Below, piece after piece: positions 33,301-44,600 of a stretch of DNA of 64,000 nt. The translations under genes and the position numbers were made by a program. Each line of letters opens with the position of its first letter. Position 1 is the first letter of the stretch. The stretch is taken from assembly GCA_025331125.1 (NCBI GenBank), contig JAOALB010000075.1:62001-126000 (forward strand), read 5' to 3'. Source of the stretch: Mycogone perniciosa. Taxonomy: Eukaryota; Ascomycota; Sordariomycetes; Hypocreales; Hypocreaceae. The notes beneath the pieces were generated by a model. It saw only the letters and a program-made list of their open reading frames with translations. It had not been told where the DNA came from and ran no database searches.

Positions 33301-33548
33301 TTGCTTCTTGCGAGCGTTGTACTCGAAGAATCTCTCGGCATGGCGACCGCCTCGCTACCGTTTTTTCCTTGGGCTTGGGCTCGATGATAGGACAGTGTCG
33401 CTGCAATATGTGCGTCTCGTTCTGCCGTGAAAGGCTCAATGCTCACAAGTTCGTGAACAGCGTTCCGAACCACGGAGTTTGTAGACTTGCTCCGGCTGAG
33501 GGGACGACGGCTCTGGCTTCTGCAGTTGTTGCGGTGGAGCATCGCCAA
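30393..33548 (-). CDS. Large Ser/Arg-rich fungal protein, function unknown
   Basis: A single uninterrupted frame of 1,051 residues, too long for chance, on the minus strand. It opens with a basic Ser/Arg stretch (RSQSRRPLSRSKSTNSVV), then a possibly folded short block (VHELVSIEPFTAERDAHIAATLSYHR) that looks conserved, and the remainder is Ser/Pro/Arg-rich with basic patches such as KSLKSRIKGLFSRPKS near residue 365, a pattern often seen in membrane- or cortex-associated phosphoproteins. The extreme C-terminus (residues about 1005-1035: INSMERRELDPQVLGSKRMV) looks ordered. No catalytic motif or transmembrane segment is visible. I cannot name the family; the many SP/TP and RxxS sites suggest phosphorylation. 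Confidence 0.8.
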   Translation of the reverse strand: MAMLHRNNCRSQSRRPLSRSKSTNSVVRNAVHELVSIEPFTAERDAHIAATLSYHRAQAQGKNGSEAVAMPRDSSSTTLARSNSFTNGPDVLSYISAISRHGNTTSNRGIRRQQSVRFVGPNARPRRDPAARASMASAGRTRGSVVLNDFGHEGQRPGADITRDKRREKRPLSRNYADARQFRSESYVPEDNVASMPSSYRKLRKSRSMYTPSTTQPPSYSFNNGSSVDRLKEWLATPHHPSSTKKENDPIRDPGMPTLRAPKSMSFLRSHRERSTYRVNSHAENDLAIQLAHQRFREQSEPSNRLKSQPSTFFRSKHKRNPSSTSFPKSLRNSSNNSTALSAAFSGGTISVSKQPGLRTTARKVSKSLKSRIKGLFSRPKSADYSAEQTQDQDLVHDSDGDSCYRIQQSPHRLQEASMYRVPSHMPLFHAVPSNQQLRSRKGSVESVKGEDNQPMDDKSRVTSWTNSTTETVTGPTTQGDWDHQRLPVIKENGLRGPANHHETPSLGGIPPPRGPIIDSERVYSALMKRLEESKQHGNRGQLLSREGSSYTIRCVQDDDDDVFQDHKRGPSPSRGPSASPESVIRGRKVSGSTIGAAMNTIYPKPAVGNGRGLCSDKSVMNSRANIEPPRPLSSRSSVFFASPTCHLFRTASPYRRALRESMGAAQATDQAPIPSARYLGSLSALSLPARHPSTSDSEKDVRVTYAESIYSCNSDDKKLSVNRNDDTSNPSALNHGDATIFVNSPVYKPKASSNHKRDISSASSVEWKMWLSANVSKLEAPSTALKAGFPEDPSHVLQPLGHVREDTEIEPEGDTIKGEDLKPEISTTVMPLKFASKPETPQSTSATSRSQQSASLWRRRTSVANENSPPTTGGRSRESCSKETPLMPSKSSLRTVPSLSNVNRTVSSEPKSRYAAGIPRMRSMNTIIAKSSPPVRDQILLKRQSRTRLIAGDAGSAKSSPGLTSAVERQFGAAKTDSPGKRGLVAQPSQFPCTPRSETGRIINSMERRELDPQVLGSKRMVDLFLSSRRKRVDGNGTRQSSDSLSAVFI

Positions 33549-34345
33549 CTTCGAAGGGGTTATGTGTGTGACTTCAAGAAAGAGTCGTTGTGCCTTGATG
33601 AAGAAGAGACTGAGAAAAGGGTAAAGCTAGCTGGCAAGTTGAGATATATCGAGATGGACTCAACCAGGGCGTTGAACAGGACTTGAAAGAATTCGGCAAA
33701 GGCTGTTTGGTGTCTAGAAACTGCACAGCGATATTGCGGTTGGTGACTATAGCGGAGGATAACGTGTCGCTGAGCAACGGGTGATGATGATGGCGATGAT
33801 GGAGTAGAGTAGACGAGAATGCAATGAACTAGAATCTCTGTCTGTTGAGGTGGTATCCCAAGTCAATGACATGTTGATAGAGTTGCGCTCACTTTGGCTT
33901 TCCTAGAAGGAGCAAGAGGATGACGTCTCTTATCGCCAACCCTGGGAAAGGAACTCGCTCCGCTTCCTCCTGCCATCATCATAATGCAAGCTCGGGATGA
34001 CGACAGAGGGATATGGCAAAATGCAATTCTGCATATCACGAGAAGATAAGGTATTAATCACATGTAATGAGGGACACCAAGACGTAGGCCATATAGCCGC
34101 AATTGTATTGATCCCAATGTAATAACATTCCATACATGCACCTATCTAGGGAGGGGGGTCCCCATGCAATGGAGAAGTACACAGAGCAAAGCAAAAAAAA
34201 CACACACGAGAGAATCCATGGCTCTACGCCCAAATTGCATACCGAATACCCAATAAAGACTCTCCTGATCCCAATCCATTACCCACATAATACTTGATGG
34301 ACTCGTCCGAAGTCATGCCAGACATCAAGCTAAGAAAAAAGACCC
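33549..34345. other. Spacer between two minus-strand genes
   Basis: About 0.8 kb holding the promoter/leader of the Ser-rich protein gene and the 3' end of the protease gene. AT-rich tracts and an A-run (GCAAAAAAAACACACACG near 34192) are visible. No coding or RNA feature is recognised. Confidence 0.5.
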
Positions 34346-36015
34346 TTACTCAGACATCTCAGAGATGAACTCCTCAACCTCCTCCTCAACGAGGTCGTGA
34401 ATCTTCTTGGCAAACTTCTCAGCCTTGGAGCCGAATTTCTTGGCACCCTTGACGATCTTGCCAGAGGCAACCTTGAAGTCTCCCTCGATAGCAAGCTCGA
34501 GCTCCTCAATAGAGGACTTGTTCTGCTTGCGCTGGACGGTGTAGCTACCAGCCTTGACAATCTTGGAGTAGTCGCTGCAGCCACCACCGTTCCAGGCCAA
34601 CAGGTTGGGGGTATCGTTGTCGGGGAGGTCAGAGAGAGCACCCTTGGTGGCGATGGAAATGACATCGGACTTGAGCTTCTGGGGGGTAATGGGGGCAACA
34701 GCGAACTCAGAGTCACCAGCGGGCTGAAGAGAGAGGTAGTAGGCAAGGAGACCGCAGATGTGGGGAGAGGCCATGGACGTTCCAGAGATGGTGTTGACGG
34801 CGTGGTTGGAGCCAATCCAGGTGGACTGGATGCTCAAACCAGGAGCGAAAATATCAGTGCACTTGCCGTAGTTGGAGAAGTAGGCGCGGCTGTCATCAAG
34901 AGCAGAGGCACCGACAGTCAGGGGCTCAGAGGCAGCAGCAGGAGAGTAGTTGCAAGCATCGGCGTTGTCGTTGCCAGCGGCGACAGCGAAGTGAATACCA
35001 GCGCGAACGGCGGCATTGACGGCAGCATCGAGAGCCTGAGTCTTGCCTCCACCGAGAGACATGTTGGCGACGGAGCCCTTGAAGCCCTTGCGCTTGCCCT
35101 CCTTGGCAGCCTTAACCTGCTCCAAGTGGCTCAAGGCAGCAAACTCGACACCCTTGACGACATCAGACATGGTACCAGATCCGTTGGATCGGAGAACCTT
35201 GACAGCATAAACGTGGGCCTTCTTGGCAACACCGTACTTCTTGCCAGCAACAGTGCCGGAGCAGTGGGTGCCGTGGCCATTGCCATCCTCGTCCTCATCA
35301 CCGGAGGGAATGGTGGCTCCCCACTTGGCTCGACCCTCGAAATCGACATGCCTGATGTTGGTACCAGTGTCAATGACGTAGGCATCAACACCCTCGCCGG
35401 CTTCGGCAGTGTAAAGGTACTTGTTGAAGGTACCAAAGTTCAGCGTATCTCGGTGAGAGATACGAGCAAGGCCCCAAGGAGCCTGTTTCTCAGTCTCGCC
35501 GCCGCAGTCCTGGGTCACCTTGTCCTCGTGGTCAACAGGAAGCATGGTGTGGACAATGGTGTCGCGCTCGATGAACTCGACCTAAAGAGTGATTAGTTTA
35601 GGATCTGACGATGACTGAGCGCACAGTGGCAGTAGGGTTTGACACTTACATCAGGGTGATTTCGGACCTTCTCAATGATGTCTTCATGGAAGTGACCGGC
35701 ATAGCCCTTGAAGGCATTGCCAATCTTGAAGGTGTGCTTCAGACCGGAGAAGGCATCATAGGAATCGTCGATGCTCCTCTTTCGAAGCTCAAGGCGCTGC
35801 TGCTCGCCATCATTGTGAATTTCCTTGATCCAGGTTTGGTGCTTGGAGGCGCCGGCTTCGTCAATATGGTTCTTGAACTTGACGATGTAGGAGCCGGGAA
35901 TGGCGTTGGCCTCGACGGAGCTCAGCACGGGGGCCGAGTTCTCGTGAATGGTGCCAATCTTGAGAGAGCCCGCATGGGCGACGGCCGCCACCGAAAGAGC
36001 GAAGGCGGTCCTCAT
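34346..36015 (-). CDS. alp2: Vacuolar subtilisin-like serine protease (proteinase B/Alp2/PepC type)
   Basis: Two exons, 36015-35650 and 35581-34346, split by a 68-bp intron (GTAAGT..TTTAG), giving 533 residues. A signal peptide (MRTAFALSVAAVAHAG) is followed by an I9 propeptide inhibitor (about 43-135, beginning PGSYIVKFK), then an S8 protease domain with the triad Asp193 (VIDTG), His225 (GHGTHCSG) and Ser391 (ISGTSMASPH), and the oxyanion-region AAGNDNADAC. A charged C-terminal extension of about 70 residues (KKFGSKAEKFAKKI, then Glu-rich) follows. The family is processed autocatalytically and degrades proteins in the vacuole, including during autophagy and starvation. Homologues are known fungal allergens. 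The coding strand upstream is pyrimidine-rich, common for strongly expressed fungal genes. Strong codon bias creates a 399-codon mirror frame on the other strand. Confidence 0.95.
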
Positions 36016-36159
36016 AATGGTGATGAGAAGCGTGGGATCAGATCTGTTGGGGTACGGAAGTTGGTCTACCTGCGACAAACGACGACACAAACGAAGACAA
36101 ACAAGGAAACGCCGGCTTCCTTTCTATCGATGAACAAAGGCGACTTAAAGCTCCGATGG

Positions 36160-36235
36160 GGGGGAGAGGATGGATGATGGGAGAGGGAGGGCGGTGATGA
36201 AAGAAGAGAAGAAGAGAGGATGAGAACGGCGAGAT
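36160..36235 (-). promoter_or_regulatory. Pyrimidine-rich tract upstream of the vacuolar protease
   Basis: On the coding (minus) strand this stretch is almost all C and T, about 150-220 bases before the start codon. CT-rich leaders or core promoters are typical of highly expressed filamentous-fungal genes. Role inferred from position and composition only. Confidence 0.35.
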
Positions 36236-38677
36236 GGGAGCGGGTAGATAAGGGCGGCGGTGCGGCGGTTGCTCGGATGCTGCCTCAGCAGCGCTTCAGT
36301 GACTCCAGTGAGCGCGGTGACGCATCCCAGCGGCCTGGGGGGGCCTGGGGGGTCCTAGGGGTGCCTGTAGGTTGTCCAAGGCGTGACTCGTGAGCAGGGG
36401 CCATTCCCGATGGAGTTTAGCGATGTGTCCCCTCACCCAATCCAGAGACGCGGCGGTTCCCAGGGCAATGCTGATAACGACGGGAAGCAATAGCCTCGCA
36501 ATGTACCTCGGACAGCGCCAGACGCCTGTGATGGTACATCTATCGGTGTCGTCCGGGGTATGTACATGCATACAGTGTGGAGTCTGTTGCCTCCTACTCC
36601 ATACATGCCTGATTCTGACGATCGAGGGATTCGAGGCTGTATCCAGCTATCAATAGTAGTACTCGGTGGGAGTCCTGTATACGAAGTACGTATTCGTACC
36701 ATCCAGGAGCTGCTGATTGTACGAGTAAGACAATAACCCTGGAGGCTCTTCCAGCCATCTCCGGCTGTCTTGTCGTCACACGGGGGTCACAGCTCTCCCT
36801 ACGAGTACACACATGTCTTGACATTTGGTCATTGTTCTGTCATGATTGCTTCTTTCGCCTCATAATCATGCTAATGCCTGTTTGCCTGTGCCGATCCGTG
36901 GCCCGCCAAATTGCTATCACTGTCTTGGATCCCCTGAAGTACTTCGTACCTCCGAGTACTCGTAGCACCGCATGCGAGGCTTGCACTGTATGCAGGTACC
37001 TACCCACAACAAACAAGCTTGAAACCTGCGGTGATGATTGATCGCTGCGTGCAGACGCGCGACCGCCTCGTCTTTCTGCCATGACAAGTGCAGCCACGTA
37101 TCATAAGGGAAACACGCAATTGAGCGGTATCCTCGCATCTCGCATCTCGCATCTCCCATCGTCCCGAAATCTCACGCCCAGGAGCTCAACCAAGTTGCTC
37201 CAGCTCCAGCTCCAGACATGCAGCGCAGCAACGGCTTAACCCTGCATGCCAGACATAGCGGTCTCTTCTAGCCCCGTTCCCCATCGATAAAATGCGGGGA
37301 TTTGCTGCCCCCGATTGGCCCCCTGATGGCCTTCTGATCCGCCGCATGATGCATCGGGGCCCTGGGTGTGCGCCCTGTCACGAGCCCTGTCTCCCATATG
37401 AGAAACGCACCATTTCGGGGGGAGAGCTCGTGACAGCGGCCAGCGGGGAGGTGAGCGTCTCTACTTGATGAGGGTGCGTTGTGTGTTGTCTATCGTGGGG
37501 ACGGAAATCCTCCGGTGACGGCCGATCAGGACTCCCTTTGCTATGGGCCTATCATTGTTTATGGCCCCTTTTTCCCGCTTGCTTTGTAGATGTGATCGAG
37601 ATGGGCACTTCGTACCTGGATGGTAATTCCAGTGTCAGAGACATGCTAAACGCCGCCTCTGGAGGGAGGCGGTGCTTCGGCTACCTTGATGTGGAAGCCC
37701 ACCTTACGTGCTTATTGAGCAAGATGACCTCAGAATATCCCTCTTGGGACATCATCGCATCCCGTCTTAGCAGGTCCGAGGTTACATTGCTTTTGTGTCG
37801 CGCAACATGTGCTTCCTGTCATGATAATGCTTCGTACACCTCTTCGCCATTTCAAAGTTAAATAAATGCGTGGCGGCGCCAGGGTGATTCTGTTGGACCC
37901 TGAAAGAAGCCTGTGGTGACGTCGGTGATGCGCCGTTATCGGCCTCCATATTATGTACTACCAGCACAACTGTTGAGCTTCCATTCTGCTGGGTAGGTTA
38001 CCTAATTCACCGTACGGTTCAGGGTATCCAGTGGATGGAATCATACCGTTAATCAGCGGAGGCTACGGAGTAGTACTCTTCGGACCTATCCATTCCGTAG
38101 GCTCGCCAATATTACACAGTAATAGCCTCCAGGTTTTGCTGACAGAAGACCACTTATCATATCACTTGCTGCTATGCCGGACCATTATCTTCAATCTCCC
38201 AATACCCTTATCGTCCAATCCCTGCCTATCATCTTTCAATGACGAGTCAGCTCGTGATTGCCTGGATTACTAGACACTCGCCACATCTCACCAGCCCTAG
38301 CCCCACGGCTCAGCCACAACTCCAAGGCTGACGACGATGGATTGGCAAGTAGCCTCCAGCTTTGTCCAAAGCTGCAAGCAGTGTCTGGCTAAGTGGCATC
38401 TTGAGCATCCGATACGGCCTCAAAGAGCTGGAGCATTGGATCCTCTGTACCCTTCCCGACTTATTTCCACTCAACGCCCCTGAAGCTGCAGCTGGTTCTC
38501 AGCGCTGCATCAACCAGCTGACCGCCACCAAGAGCTTCATGCGCCCCGCGCCAGTAGCTCGAAGCTGCCCAACACCATCTTTGTATCTCGATGCTGTCGC
38601 TGTCCGTCCAAAGCCTGGACCCTTGAAGGGCCCCGGGAGGGCTAGTATTGGCATGAGAACTCGGTCACGATAGGAAC
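36236..38677. other. 2.4-kb spacer between divergent protease and BEACH genes
   Basis: No conserved protein was found. Small repeats include GGGGGGCCTGGGGGG near 36335, CTCGCATCT repeated three times at about 37134-37152, CTCCAGCTCCAGCTCCAG near 37198, and palindrome-type motifs near 36680, 36940 and 38065. The 300 bases before 38677 read open on the plus strand but contain stops in the frame of the BEACH gene and resemble a leader. Confidence 0.5.
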
Positions 38678-41600
38678 ATGTCGACCATCCCGCGGCGATA
38701 TCGGTCGTCGACCTCGACGTCAAGCTCGGCCAACTCCAATCCCAAGGCCCTCGAAGTCCTGCGTGGTCTGCTCGATGGCCTTACCCGTGAACAAGCCTCG
38801 CGCGGCGAGGACGGATATCCCGACATCTCCAAGCTGGTAAGAGGTTTACGGAATGTTGCTTTGTTGATAGCTGCTCCGTCTGCCTCGTCAAGTCAAGATG
38901 CATTTCGCCATGCCGGCGGATTCGAATGCGTGCTCGATGTCCTCCGTGGATTCTCGGGCTATTACGACCCCAAGAAGCGGACGGAAGCCGAAATGCTGTC
39001 ATTATTCAAACTTCTGGGAACCTTCCTGAATGTCCTATCCGCTGCATTCCGGGATCACCCTGGAAACAAGAGATTCTTTCGATATCGAGTTGCCGGAGGT
39101 GGATGGGAAGCCCTGGAGCAAATAATTGCTAGTATTGGATTGGGGGGAGCCGAACCGGATGCCTGGGTCAGCTGCCATGTCTTTGGCAAGCTCCTTGCCT
39201 TTTCGCTGGATGACGAAGCCCTGGATCTTCTCTGTCAGTCCATCGCCAAGGTGTTGCGCCACGAAGCAGAAGCTGGTGAGAACAGCACTATTTTCTTGGA
39301 GAATGATGAAGATGATGATGCTGAAGAGCAGTGGGATCTTGTATTAGCTCGGTCTACCGAAAATATTGGTCCAAGTGTGCGTGAGGTGGTCACTGCGAGA
39401 ACCGCAATTCGTCACCCGGAACTGCTCAGAGCCGTCGTGGGCTTCTGGACAGCCATTCCGCGTTCAGAAAATGGACTTTCAAGTCCTGCGTCTACAATTG
39501 TGCTAGAGACTATCTTGTGCGCGGCATCTGTCTCAACATACAATCGAGCTGCCATCCATTCCACAGGCGTTCTATCCCAATTCCTTTCCGTTGCTCTCGC
39601 ACCTCAATCTACTCTGACAACCGCCGAGCGTGATAGAGCACTAGCGATATGCCGATGGCTCATGACCCTTGGTGTCAATCAACCTGCCGACGTACAATTT
39701 TTGCTTTCAGCCCCTGGATCTGATGCTGCCGACTTTTTCTTGGACATGACGGCCAAGAACACAGGGCCGCCTTTTTTCCAATTCGATTTGTCTCTGCATG
39801 GACACTCATCACTTGAGCTTCCTAGTCTTGGTCGTCCGTTTCCCCCTCAATCGACAGCTGGATACACCTTCACAGCGTGGATACGGGTTGATACATTTGA
39901 CCCCACTGCGCATACTACCATATTTGGAGTCTTTGACTCTTCCCAGACATGCTTTGTGCTCATGTACCTCGAAAGAGACACTCACAACTTCATTCTCCAG
40001 ACATCTGTTGTCTCTAATAAACCTAGTGTGAGATTCAAATCAGTTACCTTCAGTGAAAAGAGATGGTATCACATTGCCATTGTTCACCGCCGACCAAAGA
40101 CAATGAGTACCAGCAAGGCATCTCTATATGTCAATGGAGAGTTTGCCGAGCAGATCCGATGCAATTACCCGCATATGCCGCCACTTTCCAACGGCAGTAC
40201 CGAGACATTTGCTTCATTCAACTCGAATCAGAATAAGACCAACCCTGTACAGGCCTTCCTTGGTACTCCGCATAACCTTTCTAACCAGAATGGTCCTGGC
40301 CTCGTTTTCTCGCGATGGTCCTTGGCATCGGCACATTTGTTCGAAGATGTACTAAGCGACGATTACCTAGCAGTTCATCATGGGCTGGGTCCACGCTACC
40401 AAGGCAACTTTCAAGACACCTTGGGAGGTTTCCAGACCTACCAAGCATCTGCCATGTTGGGTCTACGCAACGAAATCGCTCACCCAGGAAAAGATGAGAA
40501 TTCAGATATTCTGAGGGCGGTCCGTGATAAGGCGAGCTCTCTCCTTCCGGAGTCAAAAATACTACTTGGAATTCTCCCATCTGCCACATTTCCCGAAAAC
40601 GTGCAGTACCTTGAGACGGGTGTCCTCCGTTCACTTCCTCGTGTATCGACGCGCAATCTGTTTCGCCTCTCAAGCCAAGACGGAGCTCCGCTTGCTATCA
40701 ACTGTGCAGTTCCTAGTCTCTCCGATGCACTTTTTAGGACGCAGGGGATTGCCTCCCTTCGAGGAGCCCCGATCGTGGCTGTCCCCTCGTACTTTGATGA
40801 AAATCTTTGGCGCCTCGCTGGGTTCACACCTTTGGTGCTCAAACTGTTGGAGAATGCAGCGTCTGTAGACGAGATGACCCGTTCCATCGAAATTATGTTC
40901 CACTGCATTTGCCGGAGTTGGAGGAACAGTGAGGCTATGGAGCGGGATAATGGATACAGCATTCTGGGTATGCTCTTGCGATACAAACTTGGATATGGCT
41001 CCAATACTGGAGGTGACACACTAGTGCCTCGGCTTGCAATCTCAAATGAGGAGCGTGATAGTTTGGCGTTCCGGATTCTCAGCTTGATACTGGGATTTGT
41101 TGGATACAACCACTCAGAGCCTATCGAGTCATTCATCATCAATCCCCTGGCGTATCGCATCCTACTCATCGACCTGGATATTTGGCGCAAGTCCGGACCG
41201 CGAGTTCAGGAGCTTTACTATAAGCAGTTCGTAACATTTGCCGTCAACAGTAAACACCATGATTTCAACAGTAGGAGGTTGATTCGTATGCGTAAGTAAT
41301 TCCTTATCCCTGACAAGTTGCTGATACTGACGGCCTAAGGAATTGTGAAACGGCTTTTGGACGCCATGAAAGGGGAAACCATCTCCGAGGAGGTTGTGCC
41401 GCAGTTTATGAGCGCTTTCGAGGCCCTGGTTCGATCGAACCTAAGCCAAGAAGTAATGAGAAGTTTGTCGCTATTTATTACATACGCCTTCCATCTACCG
41501 CCCTCTTCAGTATCACGAACCCCAAAACCGGTTTTGTCAATCTCAAGGTCAAGCACCCCCGGCCTAACTAAGCGAGTGGCTGCTGAGGGGAGTGGAAATA

Positions 41601-44600
41601 ATACCCCAATCTCTGGTATTAAAGCTGTGACGAAGAAGCAACTTGGAACAAAGGTTTTGAGTCTCTATTCCCGGATTCTTTGCGAGAAGGGCAACCTCAA
41701 TCACATTAAGAAATTTGCAAGGACGGTGACGAATAAGGTGAGAACTGAAGAAAGCGTTCTAGACAAGTCCTCATGGCTAATTTTGTTACAAATGCTCCAG
41801 TGGCTACTATATTTGCTAGCCGAGGATGATGCAGAAACTGTGTTCCATGGCTGCAAGATCCTCGCACGACTGCTTGTTTCTCACGGATCCGCTTATACCT
41901 CGAAATTCGCTGGTAAATCTGGTGGCTTTACGGTCATGGCGAACCGCCTGAAAAGATTCTGGGATATGCCTTCTCTCTGGACCATTACCTTCTGCATCCT
42001 TTTCGGACTCGACGTCGCAGATATCGATTTGAGTGGCGATTTATACAATCTCCTGGAGAAGTTCGAGAAGCGCAAAGTGATATATCCTGATTCGTTGGTT
42101 ATCATAACGTCGATGCTGCAGCATGGCCTAAAGGAAGTCATGAAATATCAAGATGACCCGGACTCTCCAGCAACCAGCGTCGCCCCATTTCAAGGCTTCC
42201 CCAAACCAACCTTGACCTTGAATACCAGACCACGGGCAGGCTCCGTAGATCTGGCCAAAGCTCTAGACACTCGACGTACGTAAGCTTGATACCCGAGATA
42301 GATAGACTTCTCTAACTGATTCGACAGTGACATTTTCCCGCGACAGTGAGAGGGTAGGCAGTCATGCTGTGCTTCTCCAGAGAGCCATTGGACTTTTGCG
42401 GGAACTTCATGCACGGTCTGCAGAGTTTAGAGACTTTGCTCTCAATTCAGAGTGGATTCGTCTACTACTGGCTGCCCTGTACCCGGTTATTGTCAGTGCG
42501 GACGCCGTTACTCCGGATGTGGAATTGAACTCTCGAGACTCAGCCCTGACTTTTGAGGGTGGCGACGTGATTATTCGGCCTATTGGCGGCGGCTCCGCGC
42601 CCTCCCCGATTGTGCGTACGAGTAACATTGATCTCATACCATCGCCACAGTCAACACCACCCAAGGGGACACCTCTTCGAAGAGCCTCATCATTTGTTCT
42701 TCTCACAGCGCAGAAGGCCACTCCAGAATCAAGACATCCTGCCCCCTTTGCGCCGAGGCCGTCATCGTCCCAGCAAAAGACGATTGGTCAAGGCATTGGT
42801 GGCTCCATCACTGATGGCATCGTAGACTTGGTCATGAGAGTGTTCATGGATCAGATTTTAGCTCGAAAAGAATTTTCCGGATTCAGTCTTTTTGTCAAGG
42901 TGCCCCCTGGATTTCAAGAGCACCAGGCATACTTTGAGTCGCACATCCTTAAGAAAGTGATTGCTGAAACAACGAACAATATTCAAGAGAACCAAAAAGC
43001 AATACGTGAGCCTAGAGTTATCACAAACCTGGCCAGACTCTGTGTTCACCTATGCGAAGCAATGTTTGAAGGTTGGTTCATGAACGGGGCAGAAGCGATG
43101 ATTGACTTCATCGGCATGCTTTTGGAATTTCTACAAAGACCAGACATTGCAAGTTTGAAAAGCGTCCGTCTATGTAGCCAGGCCATCACGACAATCCGCA
43201 GCTGCCTTCTGAGGACTATCTTGTTGAAGCTCTCCGATTTGGATGACCATCAAACAACTGAACCAGATGCCAGGGAATTCATGAACAAGCTTGCGTATTG
43301 GCAAATGTCCATCCTTGGCTGCTTCGGACCAGATGATGAATACCTCAAACTTTTCTGGTATCAACTCTACACGAAGCTTATCGATGGCAGGATGTCTACC
43401 CGGACAGCTGCAGCTAATTTCCTGCGAGTCATTCTTGTACAGAAGCCTGAAGAATCTGTGGCCGTGGTCCGTTCCTTCATGACACCGGATCAAAGGCAAC
43501 TCGTCCGAGACTTCCAAAAGCTCACAGAAATGGATGACGAAACCTTTGTCATCTGGGTCGGCCAACATAGAGCGTCCCTAGACTCTCTTTTCTTTGGCAG
43601 TATGGCGAAGACATGGGAAGACTTCGTTAAATCGGAAAATAACCGAACGTTTGAGACTGCAAAGATACGCCTTTCGAAGCGCAAGGAAAAGCTGAGGGTT
43701 TGGAGTATCGAAATGACCAACATGGATAAAATACTCCTTAATCACGAAATCGGTAATAGCGCCTGGATGAAGAGTATATACAACACGGAATATTTCAGAT
43801 ACCAGCGTTTGATGCAGGACCAACAGGATGATTTGGCATTCCTTACCGCAACCTATAGAAAGATGGAGCGAGATCTGCGGCGTCCTGGTGCTGTGTTCAG
43901 TGAATCCGTGACGCCAAAGTGGAAGCTGGATCGAACAGAGGGGCGCAACCGTATGCGACTGCGGCTGCTTCCAGACTCTTCTGGAAACGAAGAGAAATAC
44001 CGACCAAAACCAAAGGGAAGTCAGACATCGACCACACCATCCCGAGCCAACACAGCCTCTTCCACTGCCGCTCTAAGCTCTGCAGAGCCACCAACGACTC
44101 CTGTCAAGGCGACAACGCAAGCCAACATTAACCTGGACGGTACCACGAATAGAACATCTCTTCGTGTCGAGCCGGAGTCAACATCGGATCAGAATGATGC
44201 CGGATTCGCTGCTGAAGACGATTTCGAACTTGTTGATGACCCGAATGAGCATAATGAAGGTGATGAGAACTTCGAGGACAAGAACCGCAAAGTTATGCGA
44301 CGCTTAGAACAGGGCGAACAAGTGCAGGCGGCGTACAATATTTCTCGTGTCACTGGTCTTGAGGCATGCGAAGGTCTCCTCATTGTTGGAAAAGATGCGC
44401 TCTACATGATGGACAACGTGTTTCAGTGTGCGAATGGGGAAATTGTAAACGTGTGGCAAGCTCCGCCTAATGAGCGCGACCCGTTTACTCAAGTCGTCAC
44501 TGGTGCGAAGACCTTGGAGAAGCGACAGAATGCTGGTAATAGAGAACAGGAGTCAAGACATTGGAGGTGGCAAGACGTGATCAGCATTTCTAAACGTCGA

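Noticed and set aside
34397..35596. A 399-codon plus-strand open frame opposite the vacuolar protease
   Set aside because: It mirrors the protease exon. Strong third-position bias in the protease removes stops on the other strand, and its Val/Gly/Leu-rich translation has no family features.
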